From Norana najaformis (lineage: Eukaryota > Annelida > Clitellata > Crassiclitellata > Hormogastridae), in contig OZ029915.1 in NCBI GenBank assembly GCA_964023275.1, positions 19,321,775 to 19,385,774 of the forward strand: DNA of 64,000 nucleotides, in the 5' to 3' direction. This document shows positions 12,801-27,800 of this stretch, in pieces. The stretch's first letter is position 1. Each line of letters starts with the position of its first letter. A program made the translations under genes and the position numbers. Below the pieces are notes generated by a model. It made no database searches. It saw only the letters and a program-made list of their open reading frames with translations, and was not told the DNA's origin.

Positions 12801-15800
12801 TAGGTTTAAGCAACAGTGCAAAAACTTGTTTCATCTGCTAAATCTGCATATTTAACTAATTTAATAGCTGAAAGTTCTGCATGATCAAAAACTGTAAATG
12901 GCTTTGAATAAGTTATGATGTAGAGAGAAGTTAAATTTGTCCTCTGGCGTGTTCTTCACTACCGAAGAGCTTGTCAGTAAGTTCTTGGCCTTCTTTGCAG
13001 ATAAAAGTTTTGTATAAGGCTGAAATTTGCTGGTTACTCGGTACATGATAAATTTCTGCATCCTGGTTTTTCACCTCCTGTCTTAGACAACCCTCAGCCA
13101 AAAAATCCTGCAGAGGTTTGCAAACTCATCTTTTCTTCATCTGACAAGAGCTGCCTTCTGGACATCATTCCTCTTCTGAAAGAGTGCTTTGATGTTCTAG
13201 GTCCAACCATAACATCAACTATCAATTTCTCATTGCACGATGGATCCTTCCTGTCCATTTTTTTCTCAATCCACAGTTCATCCTCTGCTAAAGAAACCTC
13301 CACATGACTAAGCACCTGTCTGAGGCAACTGTCTGCTAACTCATTAATCTCTCCATTTCAGTCTGCATACCATAAATTTAATTCAACGGAATCTTCCCTT
13401 ATTGCTGTTCATAATGATATCATGTGCTCCAGGATAAGGGTAGGATCACAGGACTTGACTTGTTTGCTGCTTTTGATACTGTGGGCAATTCTTTTGCATC
13501 ATCTCCAGCACTAGTTTGGGGTTTCTGGCCCTGCCCCACATGGGTTTGTTACTCATCTTAGTCCACTCAATCACTATATCTAAATGGTTATTATTTGTCT
13601 AGTGATTTGTTGACATATGGCGTTCCAGAAAGTTCCACGTTTAGTCCTTTTTTGTTTACATAATACGCTGCACCGTTAGGTACATTGCTTGACAATCATT
13701 CACTCAGATATCATTTCTGTGCTGATGATACTGAAATCTACATTTAATTTGACAGTTTATCTTGTCACTTGTCTGTGCAGCTGTTGTCTACTGCCTTTGA
13801 GACGGCAAGTCTTGGCAAATAAACTCCTCCTTCACCCATCATGAACTGAATTTCTACTACTGGACACTCCACAGCAACTTAAGAAGTTTGCATTGCTTAA
13901 TTCTTTAATAATTGCTTAATTCTTTAATAATTGCTTAATTCTTTAATAATTGCTTAATTCTTTAATAATTGCTTAATTCTTTAATAATGGGTGACTTACA
14001 AGATGTAAAAATACTCTTTCCCAAAAGTCATTTTTTTGGGGCCAGGAAGTGTGGGAAGGGGATATAGGATGACAAGTCCAGAGTTAAAAATAAAGCATAC
14101 CTTGATTTTTGACTGTTTTCAAAAAGTGATCTTCTGTTTGCTGCGGCTTCCATTCAGGATTAGTCATCTGCATTAACAAACATTTTGATCAGTTTAGCAC
14201 CCTTACATTTTAATGAAATTCTCTTCATTCCTTACTTTAGACCTAATTCTTCAGTTACATATAGTCTTTAACTCAAATATTAAAGAACAGTCATATAAAA
14301 TTCTTTTTAGTGTTATCAAAATCAAATAGCATGCATGGTCTAACTGAAACATTTTTACAATTACATTAAAATTTTTAAGCAAGAACACCAGAAAGTCTTA
14401 TATATCTCCATGCGACATCGCTTAACCTGTACATAAATATGACACAGTTTGTACAAAGTATTTTACAAACACACACTGGTAAAATTTCTCACCATAATAA
14501 ACAGCCTGCAGTTTTATAGCTAAAGAACTTAAAAAGAAATTTCTGAAAATTTTAGAACAACAATTCTACACTGCAACTCACATTAAAGTGCATAAGGGAC
14601 AGCTCCGTTTTTCCAAACTCTGCTTGATGAACAGGATTCCTTGGAACATCTTCCGCCATTGTGGCATCTGGACCCCACTAAAATCAGAGCAAGAGATCCA
14701 GTTATCGCATCATCCACACAGCTCTATCCCCCACAGTGAATCAAATCAAACAAGCGAGTGCTGAACATCAGAGAAATTCCAAACAGGATTAAAGGCTGCA
14801 GAGCACAACTGTCAACCTGGCTTCATTTCAGTCTGGCTCTGTATAAATGAACAACTGCACTACAGAAGTCAGTAAATGAGAAAAGTTCAGTACGGTGAGC
14901 TGAAATAAAACAGACATCCATACGGAAAGCTAAGATGCAACTAAACAATTGCCAATTGTCTTCTGTCAACAGGTTTCAAGCATCTTAAGTAAGACTGTAC
15001 ATATCAAAACACTTAATAGAGCTCCTTTCATTACATCATAACAGCATTACACACATGGTTTTCTAACTGACCTAAACAAGTGCATTTTCAGGTAGTCTGA
15101 AAATGTCTGCTGATCAAAGTCTAATACAAAAGTACATCAGTATAATGGAAGACTGTTCCTAGATAAAGGCCCAGCAAAAGCGAAGACACAGTGGGCTTGG
15201 GCTGAAGTGAGGAAGTGTGGCACCTGCAAATCCCCGCAGGCAGCAGAATGCAAAGATCACTGATACATTGGTCATTCATGCTTCACATCATAACCAGAAT
15301 AAATGTTTCCGTCTGTATCACTGTTCACTAAAGCACCTTGATATCAGAGGATTTAATTTTAATCTTGTTTAAGATTATATAACCTTATTTAAGGAAAATT
15401 TGTATGAAGATAACTGTGCACCACATAAGCGGCAGATGCATACCAGCTGTGCACAAAGACCTGCACATTGTCACACACTGTCAGAGGCTTTTTCATCCGA
15501 TGAAGGCATGTAACAAACACGGCCCCTTCTTACTTTACTAATGCGACCTTCATTTATATACTGCAACACTGAGAGCAAACACTGGCCTCTGGATGTCCAT
15601 GTTTCTTGATGTCCATCATTGCAAAGGAGCAGACGTCACCAACTCCTGCAACCTCAACTGTGAAATTGTGGAAGAACTCGACAAAATCGTGTGCCTTGTG
15701 GCGAATGTTGAAGGCCAGGATGAAAGGAGTAAATATTGGACTCAGAAGTTCTTCAAGTACCATGACCTATGCAAAAAAAACAAGAAAGCAACACAACATA

Positions 15801-18800
15801 AGTTATTGTAATCATAATACATTTATATAGTCCCATTTAAGAACCTCAGAAAAACCTTCACTCCAATGAAAAGTTTTTAAAGTTTACAACAAAGGGTGAA
15901 AGTAAAATCACAATAATTTTCATATGTCTACAGTAAGGTAAGGTAATTACATCAGACCCTTCTTATATCACTAATGTTCATTCTAACTTATTTTGCCATG
16001 CATACACTGGCCTACCATATAGGTAGTAACTCTTGGAATCTGCACTCAATCTTGTCCATGCAAATTTGCACATCTTTTAGGCCTCATATAAAAGGCTATG
16101 AAAAATATAAAAAGAAACTTGACTAAGTTATCAGTTAACTTCTGTTAGAGTGTCTCTCTTGTTTGTCTTTACACAATCAATCTATGTTGATTTTCTGACA
16201 ACAATTTAAAGATTTTTGTCACCCTGAAGCCAATCATAGTTTTGCCTTGGTTGCATTCATAAGGTTGAAGCCATGCTTATACTCAACACTAGGTTTCAAG
16301 ATGCCCCAGTAAACCTAGCATATGCGTAGTGTTCTAATCAGCAACTTCTGAAGTGCCACTAACTAATGCCACAATATGACAACTGCAGTTTGCTACAGAT
16401 ACGATGAATTTAAAATGTCTGAGCCTTAGGAAAATTGGATTATGAAGATTAAGAATATGTCGAATAAAAAGGCAAACAATGTAATGTATATTAAATTATA
16501 TAATAAAAATCCTTTAAGGACAGAAACATATTGCAATGTTTTAACACGGCACTGCCTGTATAATACCAATTTGAGGGAGCTCCTGATTGGAAGGTACATA
16601 TTCACCTTCTAACAGTACAATTTCAGCAGTGAACAGCATAAAGCAAACCAAGCAAAGCTTGGAAAAAGGAAGAACACAATTCTGTTTAGATAAACTAGAC
16701 AAGAAACATACAACTATAATGATATAACTTGTTTTTAATATACTGAAGAGCAGTCCTGGAACCCTGGACATCATCCCAACCATCACCCAGCCATAAATCA
16801 CATATCCAAAACCTGGCATAGTCGTAATTCAGTGCCTTTATAAGGTTCTTAAAAGGCACTATACATGTGTTCATATACATACATATATATATATATATTA
16901 TATATATATATACATACAGAACTTCTAAGTAAGTATGTAAGTAGCCTTATTTGCATCTGTCAAGCGCACACAAAAAACAGATCAGCATCCAGATCTAGAT
17001 CAGCATAACCTTTAACTCACCAATGAATATGGAAAGAATTGGCTAAACTCGCGCACTACAATTTTTGTATGCATCTGGCCATTCCATGAATCAGGCAGAT
17101 AGTGAACATGTGCCTGAACAGCTCGCATCAACTTCTCTGGACAAAAAACTGTATTCTAAATTTAAAACAAAACAGGTCATTCATCAACCATTCAACTTCA
17201 ACATTTGATATGAAATTTGAACAAAACCTTTAGACACTTAAGTTAGGTTTTAAGTCATCCCATCACACAGCATTGAACCTTAACCTAGGAGTTAGAGGAG
17301 TTCATAATTCATGTTTTTAGTCAAACCTTAAAATGCAGTTAAGCTGACAACTGATCACCATTTTGGGACATTCAAGAAAAATCTGATTCAACAGAGACTT
17401 TTGTCTGCAAGTATGCACAGTTACTGGTATAGCCTCACATGACCGTACTAAGTGGTATTCGTCCAGAACGCTTCACAGTTTGATCACAGCTCAGGATCAT
17501 TAAAACTCCTTCCTTACTTGAATGAAGCAGGTACATCCAGCCCCTCATATTTTTTGCAAAGCAGATTTGCCATAAAGATCACTCTATTCTAAATAGCTTT
17601 CAAGGTGGAAGCAAGAAAGTCTTTGTAACATTTAAACAGATAGTTAGAACACAAGCTCTCAAGTTCTTGAAGTGTGCATAACTTTGGAAGTCATAATCTG
17701 CACTACGAGTGCCTCATATACATAAATCCAGTACACACAACACCTACCACCATCTTCTAAAGGTTCACAGCAGTTTTTAAAAGAACTATTACTCCTGTTT
17801 TCAAATTTACACACAGGCCACTAATGAATATCAGAATATCAGTCCAGGTTTCCCTCACAAAATGAACCCCAAAATGACTTACAGAAAAGAAACCCGTACA
17901 GACCTTAAAAACAAATATAGTACATCACTCATACTACAATGAGTCACTTACATATTGGGTACATTGTAGAGTTTGAAAATGGTAAAAAGAAGAACCAGAT
18001 CAATCAACCATCTTACCTCCTTTGGAATAAGCGCACGGGCGCCATAAAACACGGCAACAATGGCAGCCATTACAGCAGCAAAATCAATATTTCGAATCTC
18101 ATCATGCATCAGTTTCATAACGAAGAGAATAACCCCAGCAGCACCGGCCAGAAAACACACAAGACTAAAAGAACAGAAAGAGATGATGTATTTTAAGCAA
18201 TGATGGATAAAATATTTTTTCAGAGGAGTGAAAAGTGTTTAAAATTTAGATACTTTAAGTGTTTAAAATACTATTTAGAATATTTTTTGATTTAAGTATT
18301 TTACCCATCACTGCATGTAAATTTCATATCATATAAACTATAGCCATCACGACACACTCAACATCTCAATAATTACCGTATTTTCCGGAATATAAGATGC
18401 GGTTTTTTACACAAACTTCTAGGGATGCATCTTATTTAATGGTGCAACTTATGCGTGGAAATTTTATAAACGTTTTTGACGTAGCTATATATAGTCAGCA
18501 AAGACTGATAACGAAGTAAATTAAATTAAATCACATTTATCAAGCGTGGAACATACATAGTGAAAGCAGTACTAGGCTGACAGACGGCATCCATACCCAA
18601 CCTACAGAGTTCACAGTGCCTCTTGGCTGCTAGCCCGCCTAGTCCAGCACCCTCTGCCTCTGCGCACTCCACATCAGCCATGTCCCACGACCTACACCTC
18701 TGCCATATCATGCGACCTATGCATCAGCTACATCATGTGACCTCTCACAGCGTGCCCTAGAAAAGCAGGGTGTAGGGGCGCCCTGCAAAGCTTATGTGGC

Positions 18801-21800
18801 GGTTTTATTCAAAAGGGTGACAAAAGAGTGGCAGCAGCGGAGGTTGCGGCAGCGATGGGCCCAAGAGAAGCGGAGTGTGGGGACCCTGCCAAGCCTACTT
18901 GGTGTCTTTCTTGGAAGAGGCAATAAAAGAGGGGGTCAGCAAGCCACGCTGGGACGTGCGGGGAGGCTGAAAATTTGCTGCTATTTATTCTTCCCTCTAT
19001 ACACTACTGCCTTACTATCATTCAATATATTATCATTGGATGCCTTCAGCTGGCTGGATTTACTTATAGAACCAGGTAATTACTATCAAATCACAAATAA
19101 CAACAAATGTTGGAAATAATTAATTCAAAAGTGCAAAATAATTTTATTTCAACAAAGTTATATTTGAGCAATTATTTGCTAACCATGTATTTATACGGCT
19201 GTCGTTAGCAAATGTGCTTATACACATTGTGACTGGAAATCTGTGTATGAGTGCATCTTATATACCAGTGCAACCTATATATTGATTTTTTTTAAATTTG
19301 CAGTTTTTGAATCATTGCGTTTTATACTAAGCTGCGACTTCTAGTCTAGAAAGTATGGTACGATTATAATGTGTCAGAATGTACATGAATGTAGCCAAAC
19401 ATTTCTACACCACCTGCTAAGAATCTTTTGAAGGCACAAGAACACAGACTTGAATACAGAAATCTTAATATGCTAGAATTATTCAGCAAATTCTGTAAAT
19501 GATTAACTTAGATCCCAGAAAGATGAGGCATCTCAAAATAGCTATCATGGTAGTCAAAACCTAGTGATCCATATTACCATTATCACAATTACAGTCGTCA
19601 TCGTCATCATCACTGCTATTATCTACCTTCTCACCATCATCGTCACTGTCGTCGTCATCATCATCATCATCATCATCATCATCAGTAATAAGCACCATGC
19701 TAAAGACAGTTCAAGACACATTATAATTTTAATGCATATTTCTTTGGTGAATCACCATACCTCTGAGGTGGGTTAGGTCAGGTTATGCAATTTATGTCTT
19801 AGTTTTCTGTTCTACTGGATAATTTTGTATTGTACCGTATATCTCCGAGTATAAGTCGAGAAATTTATGTCTATTTCAGGGCGCCGAAAAAGAACTTCGA
19901 CTTATACTCGAGAGACAAAATAGACGGAAGATTTTCGGACCGAATATTCACCATTATGAAAATGGCCTTAAAAATAAACGCTCATTTTATTTTAGTTGTC
20001 TTTCTTTTTATATCGTTTTTCAAGAAAAATCACATTTCAACAAATTGCTGACTACATACAGATCAAAACAAAATATTCTTCTCTTATAACAATGTTATTA
20101 TATACCGGTACTTCTACAATATATTTCATGCATCGAAAACGATGTCCTTTATTATCGCTTGCTGAGACCTCCGCCAAAAGAAATCAAATATCATGGATAC
20201 GCGCAGTAATGTCGAGCAAGAGCAAGACCTAAAACATTGCTGTAGAGATGTGTGAAAAATGAGGGAGTCAGGCTGTGAGCCTAGCTGATAAACTGTTTGA
20301 AAGGGGAAAGTCGCTGGATATTACGTACGCAACGAGGGGGAGAGGACGATCGGATTTAGGCGATTTTGCGTACGGGTGCGTATGGCGAGGGGGTGGGTCT
20401 CGACAAAATGTGTACGTACGCAAAATAAATTTCCACATTAGCCTATTTATAACACTGTATTATCCTATAGTCGTCCGATGGAATTTATTACATTATATAA
20501 AAGCACAGATCTATAGCAAGATTTGACAGAACCCTGAAAAATTAATGGAATGCAGGTCAGAAAATTCGCCCTCACATCACTGCCATCGCCATCTGGATGT
20601 CGTCTTTGACCAGTCAGGCACTACTAAGGGGTGTAAGCCGACCCGCTAAATTAGTTCCTTCAGTTACAAGACTATATACATGTACCTTATGTGCATATGG
20701 TTTTGTAAATATGGAATGGATACATATATACCCATATTCGTATAGTCACCCGTTATAATTATATTCCCCACACAGTCTCTGCATGCTAGCCGAAGAAAGC
20801 TCCCTCTGTTAAATATATGATGGGTATGAAAATATAATTTTCTTTGCATACGTAATGTATGGATGGGCCTATATTATGAGGCTGTATATATGGGTTCGAC
20901 TTATATTCGAGCCGTCAATTCTGGACGCTTTTTTTCTCAAAAAAGTACACTTCGACTTATACTTGAATCGACTTATACTCGGAGATATACGGTATGTGAA
21001 TAGATAAGGTGCCGTGAAATCAAGTAAAACATACAGCAAATATTCTACATCCTGAACATCATCAGTGATCAATAGTACTGATGTCAAACATTAACTAAAG
21101 GGAATAGATTATTTTATGTTCAAAGATTTACATGTAAATTAAATCATCACAGTGCCAATATTGTGTTTCATGGGTTAAAATTCAGTGAATAGAATAGTAA
21201 TTAATTTTAATAAATTAATTTATTAATTTAATTTTAATAAAAAATACCTATTCTAAAAATGAACAGAAATAATTGACAAAACAGTTCAGCCACCATCATC
21301 TGTCTCAAGCCCCTCAATCTATTACTTCTCAGGTGTTTCATCCAAAACCGAAGTCTCATCTTTTCAATAAATTCCACTCTGATCCATCCAATCCACTGCC
21401 TACCCGTTTCTCTCAGCTTAAACACAACTCACCCTAACAGCTCCTTTTCCTTTCTCTCTCTGGTCTTCTGGCAATCAGGTTCTTGACATGGCATCTTTGG
21501 ACAACCCCACTGACTTGACACAGCGCTCGTGAATAAGCTGGTGCCCTGCACTTTGCTTTTAAGTAGTGGTTTAGAAATTTGGAGTTCACGATTATGATTC
21601 ACATACAGTTGGAGCCCATTAAAACAAGTTAATTCTGAATTTTAAGTTATTGAAAAACTTTTACATTAGACAACTGCTGCTGACAATTTACAAAGTTTAA
21701 AAAGTTCCAGTGTTCACTTTTCCTGTTTTACATACACCGCAACCTTGTTATAACACTGTCTTTGGGAGCCATAGCAACAAAGTGTTGTTAAAACAACTTT

Positions 21801-24800
21801 ATTTTCTATAGCTGAATTAATTCTGGGATCCATGTCCTCAACTCTGTTATATCAGAATCTGTGCTATAATGAAGCATATTACAATATGTCTCCAGCGTAC
21901 ATCAGTCCTTGACATTGACTTGGTTCTTATCAAATGCATACCTTCAGTTCTGTTGATCATACCAAAGCTTAAAGATCAAGATTAATGCTCAATAATGAAA
22001 CAGTGTGACAGTCAGCTAAACTAGAGAAAGATAAACAGTAACACATACTCTGCACAGATTACAACCAGTCTAGTTGAGAAGATGTCGATGTAACTCTTAG
22101 CGGGACGATAGGCACGATTCAGCCTATTGGATCCAAATGGAAACACAGACATCAGAACATGCACAACATGGACCTTCGCTCTTAAAACTCACATAAACCT
22201 TACTAAATTTATTATCATTATTATTACAAAAAATTTTAACTCACGTCAGGTTAGAATACATTTTTCCTAATATACAACCTGCAGATGATTCGATCATAAT
22301 TATAACTATTTTGCTTGCAGACAGCATGAAGATAGCGACAGTCTTCAGCACATTCTATTTATCTGGCAGGCATAACTGTTGCCAAAAGTGGTACACCCAC
22401 AAGCTCAAGGGAACTTGAATGCAATGTCAAGAAATAACTAAATTTATGCATATGCAAGCACATGGACACAGACACTTTCAGAGCATCATTTAATAACCAA
22501 GGGAATTACCTGGCATTCAGTTCGTGATCGAGTTCATTGAAATGGCGCAGATACAGGCGAGCATAAGGAGACCAACTCCGGACACTTAGGACACTAAGAT
22601 CTCCCCTTATGATCTGCAGAGAACAACGCAGAAACAAAACTTTGTGTACTGTAACCAAACATATATTTACATTTCATTAGCCTCTCACAACAACTGAGTA
22701 AATACTCGGCATGTTGTCAGAAACCAAAGCAGGATGTTGCATCCACTGGAGTGCATTCACATAATCAGACAAATCTGAAGATCAGAGGCTCACTGAGATG
22801 ATTAACAGTTCAACATATTTTTTATTATAAAACCTAAAACCCAAACCTCTTTTCTTTAGAGCTAAATTATTCTTAACTTTCTAATCAGCATGATATCTAC
22901 AGAATCACACTCTTTCTCAAGACACTAAATACCATAGTAATACAATAAACAGAGCAGGACATTTTATTCACTAAATGCATAACACATATCGCCTCTTTTT
23001 GTGATCTCAAGTCAGGAATGAAACAGGTTACAAGTGCTGTACAACTGAACAGGATGCAAAGGGCTCCATACCCAGAAGGAACAAATAGTCCCACTTAAAT
23101 TCCTTAGCAGAAGAAAAAACAAAGACTTAACTATTAAGTGCAGAACTGCCTGGAATATTTAAAACAGTTACATCTGCTTTTTAAATAGGCAGCCAACATA
23201 CCGGTACATATTTGAGGACAATGTAGATAATTTTCCATGTGAAAATGAATGGACACAGAAGAAGATTGACAACAGCAGTCAACAAAATCCTTCGAGACAA
23301 TCTACAAGAAGTTATAATATAATAACTTAAAGTTTTGATTAAATGAACTACGTTTGGTTTAGTTAATAACGGACAAATTTTAAAGCAAAATATCTTAAAA
23401 CTTATCCATTTGACTCAGTAATGCATCACAATAGGGAAACTCATTGGTGCCACATCAACAACACTAAGTAGGTGGCCACCTGATGTTCTTGACAACACAT
23501 GGTTGTACAGAGAAACTGTCAAGTGTGGTTAGTACTTGGATAGATGACCATCTGTGCAAAACCATTTGATCTGGTATTGTACAGACGGTCTCGGCCATTC
23601 ATCCGTTTTGGGCGGATAAATGACTCAACAATCCATCCATTTTGGGGCAGATAAATGAGCAATAACATAAGTTCATAGATTAAGATTGCTGTTGTTTCTA
23701 CTATGGCTGAATGACATTTCAGCATTCAGAAAATTGAATCATACAAATTTAGTTAAGGAAACAATAGCATAACTTTTTCATACACACTTTTTACTTAAGA
23801 CAGGCAAAAAAGAAGTAATAACTTCAAAGTCATATATAGTTTTGACAGCAGTAAGAGCGATGAATTAAAACACAGAGTGTACTTACTGATCACCCAGCTC
23901 TTTCCTCCTGTAGTTTGACTTGTACTCTTTCTTCAGATGCCAGCTGTTCTCAAATGGAGCCCACGGACCCCCTTATATCAAAATGCATAACAAGCACATA
24001 GCATCAGAAACATTAAAAGACACTGACAAATTCATATCTGATACATTAAAAACAGCGCAATTGTAATGTGTAATGCATTTAAACAAATAAATCAAAGATA
24101 AAAATTTTATCTCATGGAATTTAAAAAGAAATTATACATAGGAAATTATCTCATGGAATTTTGAAAAAATTACACATAGGAAATTAAGTCAAATAAATTT
24201 GTAAAAACATCAGAGACATCAGAAAAACAGCCATAAGTTTTTAAAAATTCATTTACTCACAGAACAAAATGAACTCCAGATTGGAGAGCAGATCATTTGT
24301 CAAATAAACACTAAAACAAAGTAATACAGATACAGCAACATAATTAAATGCATACTAATACAGAATTATTACATTGGTGCATCTTTAAGAATACTCTTGC
24401 CAGAAGCACATTAAGCCAAAACAAAATTTACAGAATGAGGCAGAAAAACAACTTTAATAATAATAACAATAATAATGGTTTGGAACAATTAGGAAATAGA
24501 TGGCAGCCCAAGCCTAAGCGACAATTTATAGGTCCCATTAACTGAGAACAAACAACAGGTTATGCAAACGTTAACCATGGACAGAGTCGATATTTTGGCA
24601 AACTTTTGTATAATAATTATTATTATTATTTACAGTAATAATTATAATAACAATAATAATGATAATAACAATAATAAGCAACTTCTGTAGTGCTGCTGAA
24701 CTGGATCTGTCAAATACTTTGTGGGAAATCATTCATGAAGGTAGTTAACAGTTGTCTGAACAAATAATTCAAGGAAATAATGTCTGAAGAAGGCCAATCT

Positions 24801-27800
24801 TAGTTCTTGAACTAAGTGGGATTGGATGATAAATAAAGGAAACAGACTGGGCTACAAATAAGTTAAGGAAAGAACACAGAACTGAGAAGAACGTCATCAC
24901 TGGATTCATGGACTTGCTAGAGGGCAGAACGCTGAAGCAAAAGAATACAACCAGTGTCTAATGCACAAGGCATCAACTGAGGGCACACCAAAACCAAGCT
25001 ATTCTCAGGTCAATATCCAGAACATCAGGTTACTGAGAGAGATGCAGTCTATGGCAGATAAGCCACCTTAAAAAGTAAGCCTTAAGTTGAGACCAAAATA
25101 ACATAAGAGACTGAGTAGAATGAATGCAATTTAGTGACGACAATTTATACAACACTGTAAGTAGCAAATTACTTCTCAGATGCTTTATAATGTCAATTAT
25201 CAGTGCAAATATTTAGAGTTACAAATAAAGAGAATTTCCATTGTTTTTTGAAAGAGTGAACATTTTTGAACTTTTGAATACATGCTCCAATCCTCAAGTA
25301 ATGAACATTATCAGCCAACTTTTTAAATGTGAGTAGCCCAGTTTTAAAATTTTTAACCCATTCAAGCTGGAGCTGCTTCGGAGTCAAGGAGTTGTAAGCC
25401 AGAAACTTGCAGCAAGTTTTCAAGTTGAGGCTTTTGTCAAACTGGAACTGACAAAATAGTCTAGCTCGATATAACATTTTTTTTTGCTACATTTCAGTTT
25501 GCACACTGCTGCCATATGCTGAAGCCAGCCAACTCAAACAAGCCCATTCATAACCCACCAAATAACCAAGCCAGACTTCCTAAAATTAATTTTGCAGTGA
25601 CCATTATTATTACTGAGCAATCTAACAATACAGAATAGCAAAAAATTGTCATCACTCTATAACACTAATATCTTCATCCATTGCCATCTTTTTCATCTAA
25701 TAAATGATTAGATGAAGAAAATTATGGTAAAGGATGCAATAAAATTTTATGGCAGTTGTGCAGAAACTCAAATTAGGTAGTGCAAACTAGTACAGCATAA
25801 TATAACTTAATTATTATTTTATTGCAAAAAATTCATACATCACATCTGACAGAAAACATGTCTAACAGAAAAAAGTTCTTACTATTTTCCAACACAAGGA
25901 ACATCAAATTTGATTTGCAGAACTGATTTGTTGATCATGGCTACCAAGTAGTTCTTAAAACGCAGCATCCTGTGATATATATCTAAAAATAACAACAAAA
26001 TCCCAATAAACATGATCTGCCTTCTCCATAGGCGCAGAGCCCATAGGTGTCCACTGCGCATTTAATATTTCTTTCCATGCTGCTCTGCTAGGCATTGTCT
26101 GGCACCAGTTTCTGAAAACTTTACACCATTCTCAATTTTATTCCAATCAGATATCATATATAATGCAGTTCCATTTACATGCAAATCCACTTACACTTAC
26201 TTACTTACTGTGGTTGCAGAATGCCTCCTATTTAACATGTGACATGTGTCAACATGTGATACAGGAACTAGCTGTGTAGCTCTATATGGCAGAAATTTTT
26301 AAAGTCAACACACACCGCAGTTGTCAAATTTCAAACCTTAGTCCTTCGATCGCTCCACTTGCATCTTTGGCTGAAATTGCCTACAAGTGTCAGATTCTTC
26401 TGGTGAATCTTCTTAGTTCACCAGTCTCTTTGTGACCCAGGGATATGCAAATCCTACTGTGATGGTCAACAGGTAATGTAGATGATCTTTAGTAGTTGTC
26501 AGTGGGCAGCTTTTGAACTATCAACTTACCTAATTTGTAACATAGTGTTAACTCAAGTAAAGACTTTGATTTCGTAATTATAATTAAATGAGTAGTTCAA
26601 TCACAACAGTACCTGAATCATCACAATTTCTATATGCATGAATCTATCAACGACATGTGTAACTCAAACTTTTAACTTAACACACGACAGACCACTGCTG
26701 CAAAATCTTTGCGCCCTCTAACAACACATAGACTCTTTCCTGCCAAAAAAGTTGACCAGTTAGAACCAGCCTTCTGCTAATATGCACAATCACTGGTTTT
26801 CCAAAAAAGCTGCTGATTCATCATAAAGTAGTCTTGACGTTTTCCAGCACGAATACTCACAATAAAATGCGCATTGGCAAGAGTCATTCCTGACGTCAGC
26901 ATTGCTGATATCACCCAACAATATGCTTGGCACCACCAGCCATTTACACCATCACACCACGCATTCAACACACAGCAGCCTGGTGCACCCACCAACCGCA
27001 AGCATGCGATCTAAGGTTGCATAGAGAAATCAATAACCCAATGACTCATGGATATTTCCTATACAAATGCCCATTTAAAACTTGCTGGCTAAGTAGTTTA
27101 ATATTACATTTACACTTTCCTTATACATTACAGAAACAGCACATCATACTGAACATGCATGGCAGTGTTGCTGCATGTGAAACATGTGTATCTGGAAAGA
27201 CAACATGTGTGCTGAGATACTGTTGAGATACAACAGGAAGTGCAAAGTTGAAAGCTGATATAGTGGTTATCAAATGAAAATCCAAGTCTTACCTAACTCA
27301 GTGAGTTCTGGCTTATGGATGCACATCTTTAAGTCTTTCTGGACTTCAAGAAGTCGTCTTTGCACCTCATGCCAAGTCATGTTTTCCAAATCACTCTAGA
27401 GAAAAAAGAAGTTAGCTAACTTGAACTGAAACATTTAATTACATAATCAGCAGCATAAGCTTCATTGGTTGCACAAGAATCTGACACTCATATCTGCTTA
27501 CCTCTCCACATGGAGACAATGCAATTGGTACCTACTGCTGAGAAAATCTACAGCTGAAATGCGTTGAACTCTACGCGACTTCCATCAGCACTGGAGCACT
27601 GGGAGATGCAGATTTAAGGTCTTCTCTAGTCATCTGACTTTATGACTACAAACCTGTTGAAACCTTCATCAGCATCAGGCCATGGCCTGATTATTCACAC
27701 AGTTTCACTCTTTTACTTTGTCCACACAGTGTTAGTGACTTGGATGTGAATCTGGATGAAGAACCATCAGTAGCAGCCCACAAAACTGTCTCAGCAATAT

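Noticed and set aside
13893-13987. CRISPR-like repeat array
   Set aside because: Units are contiguous with no spacers and the DNA is clearly eukaryotic.
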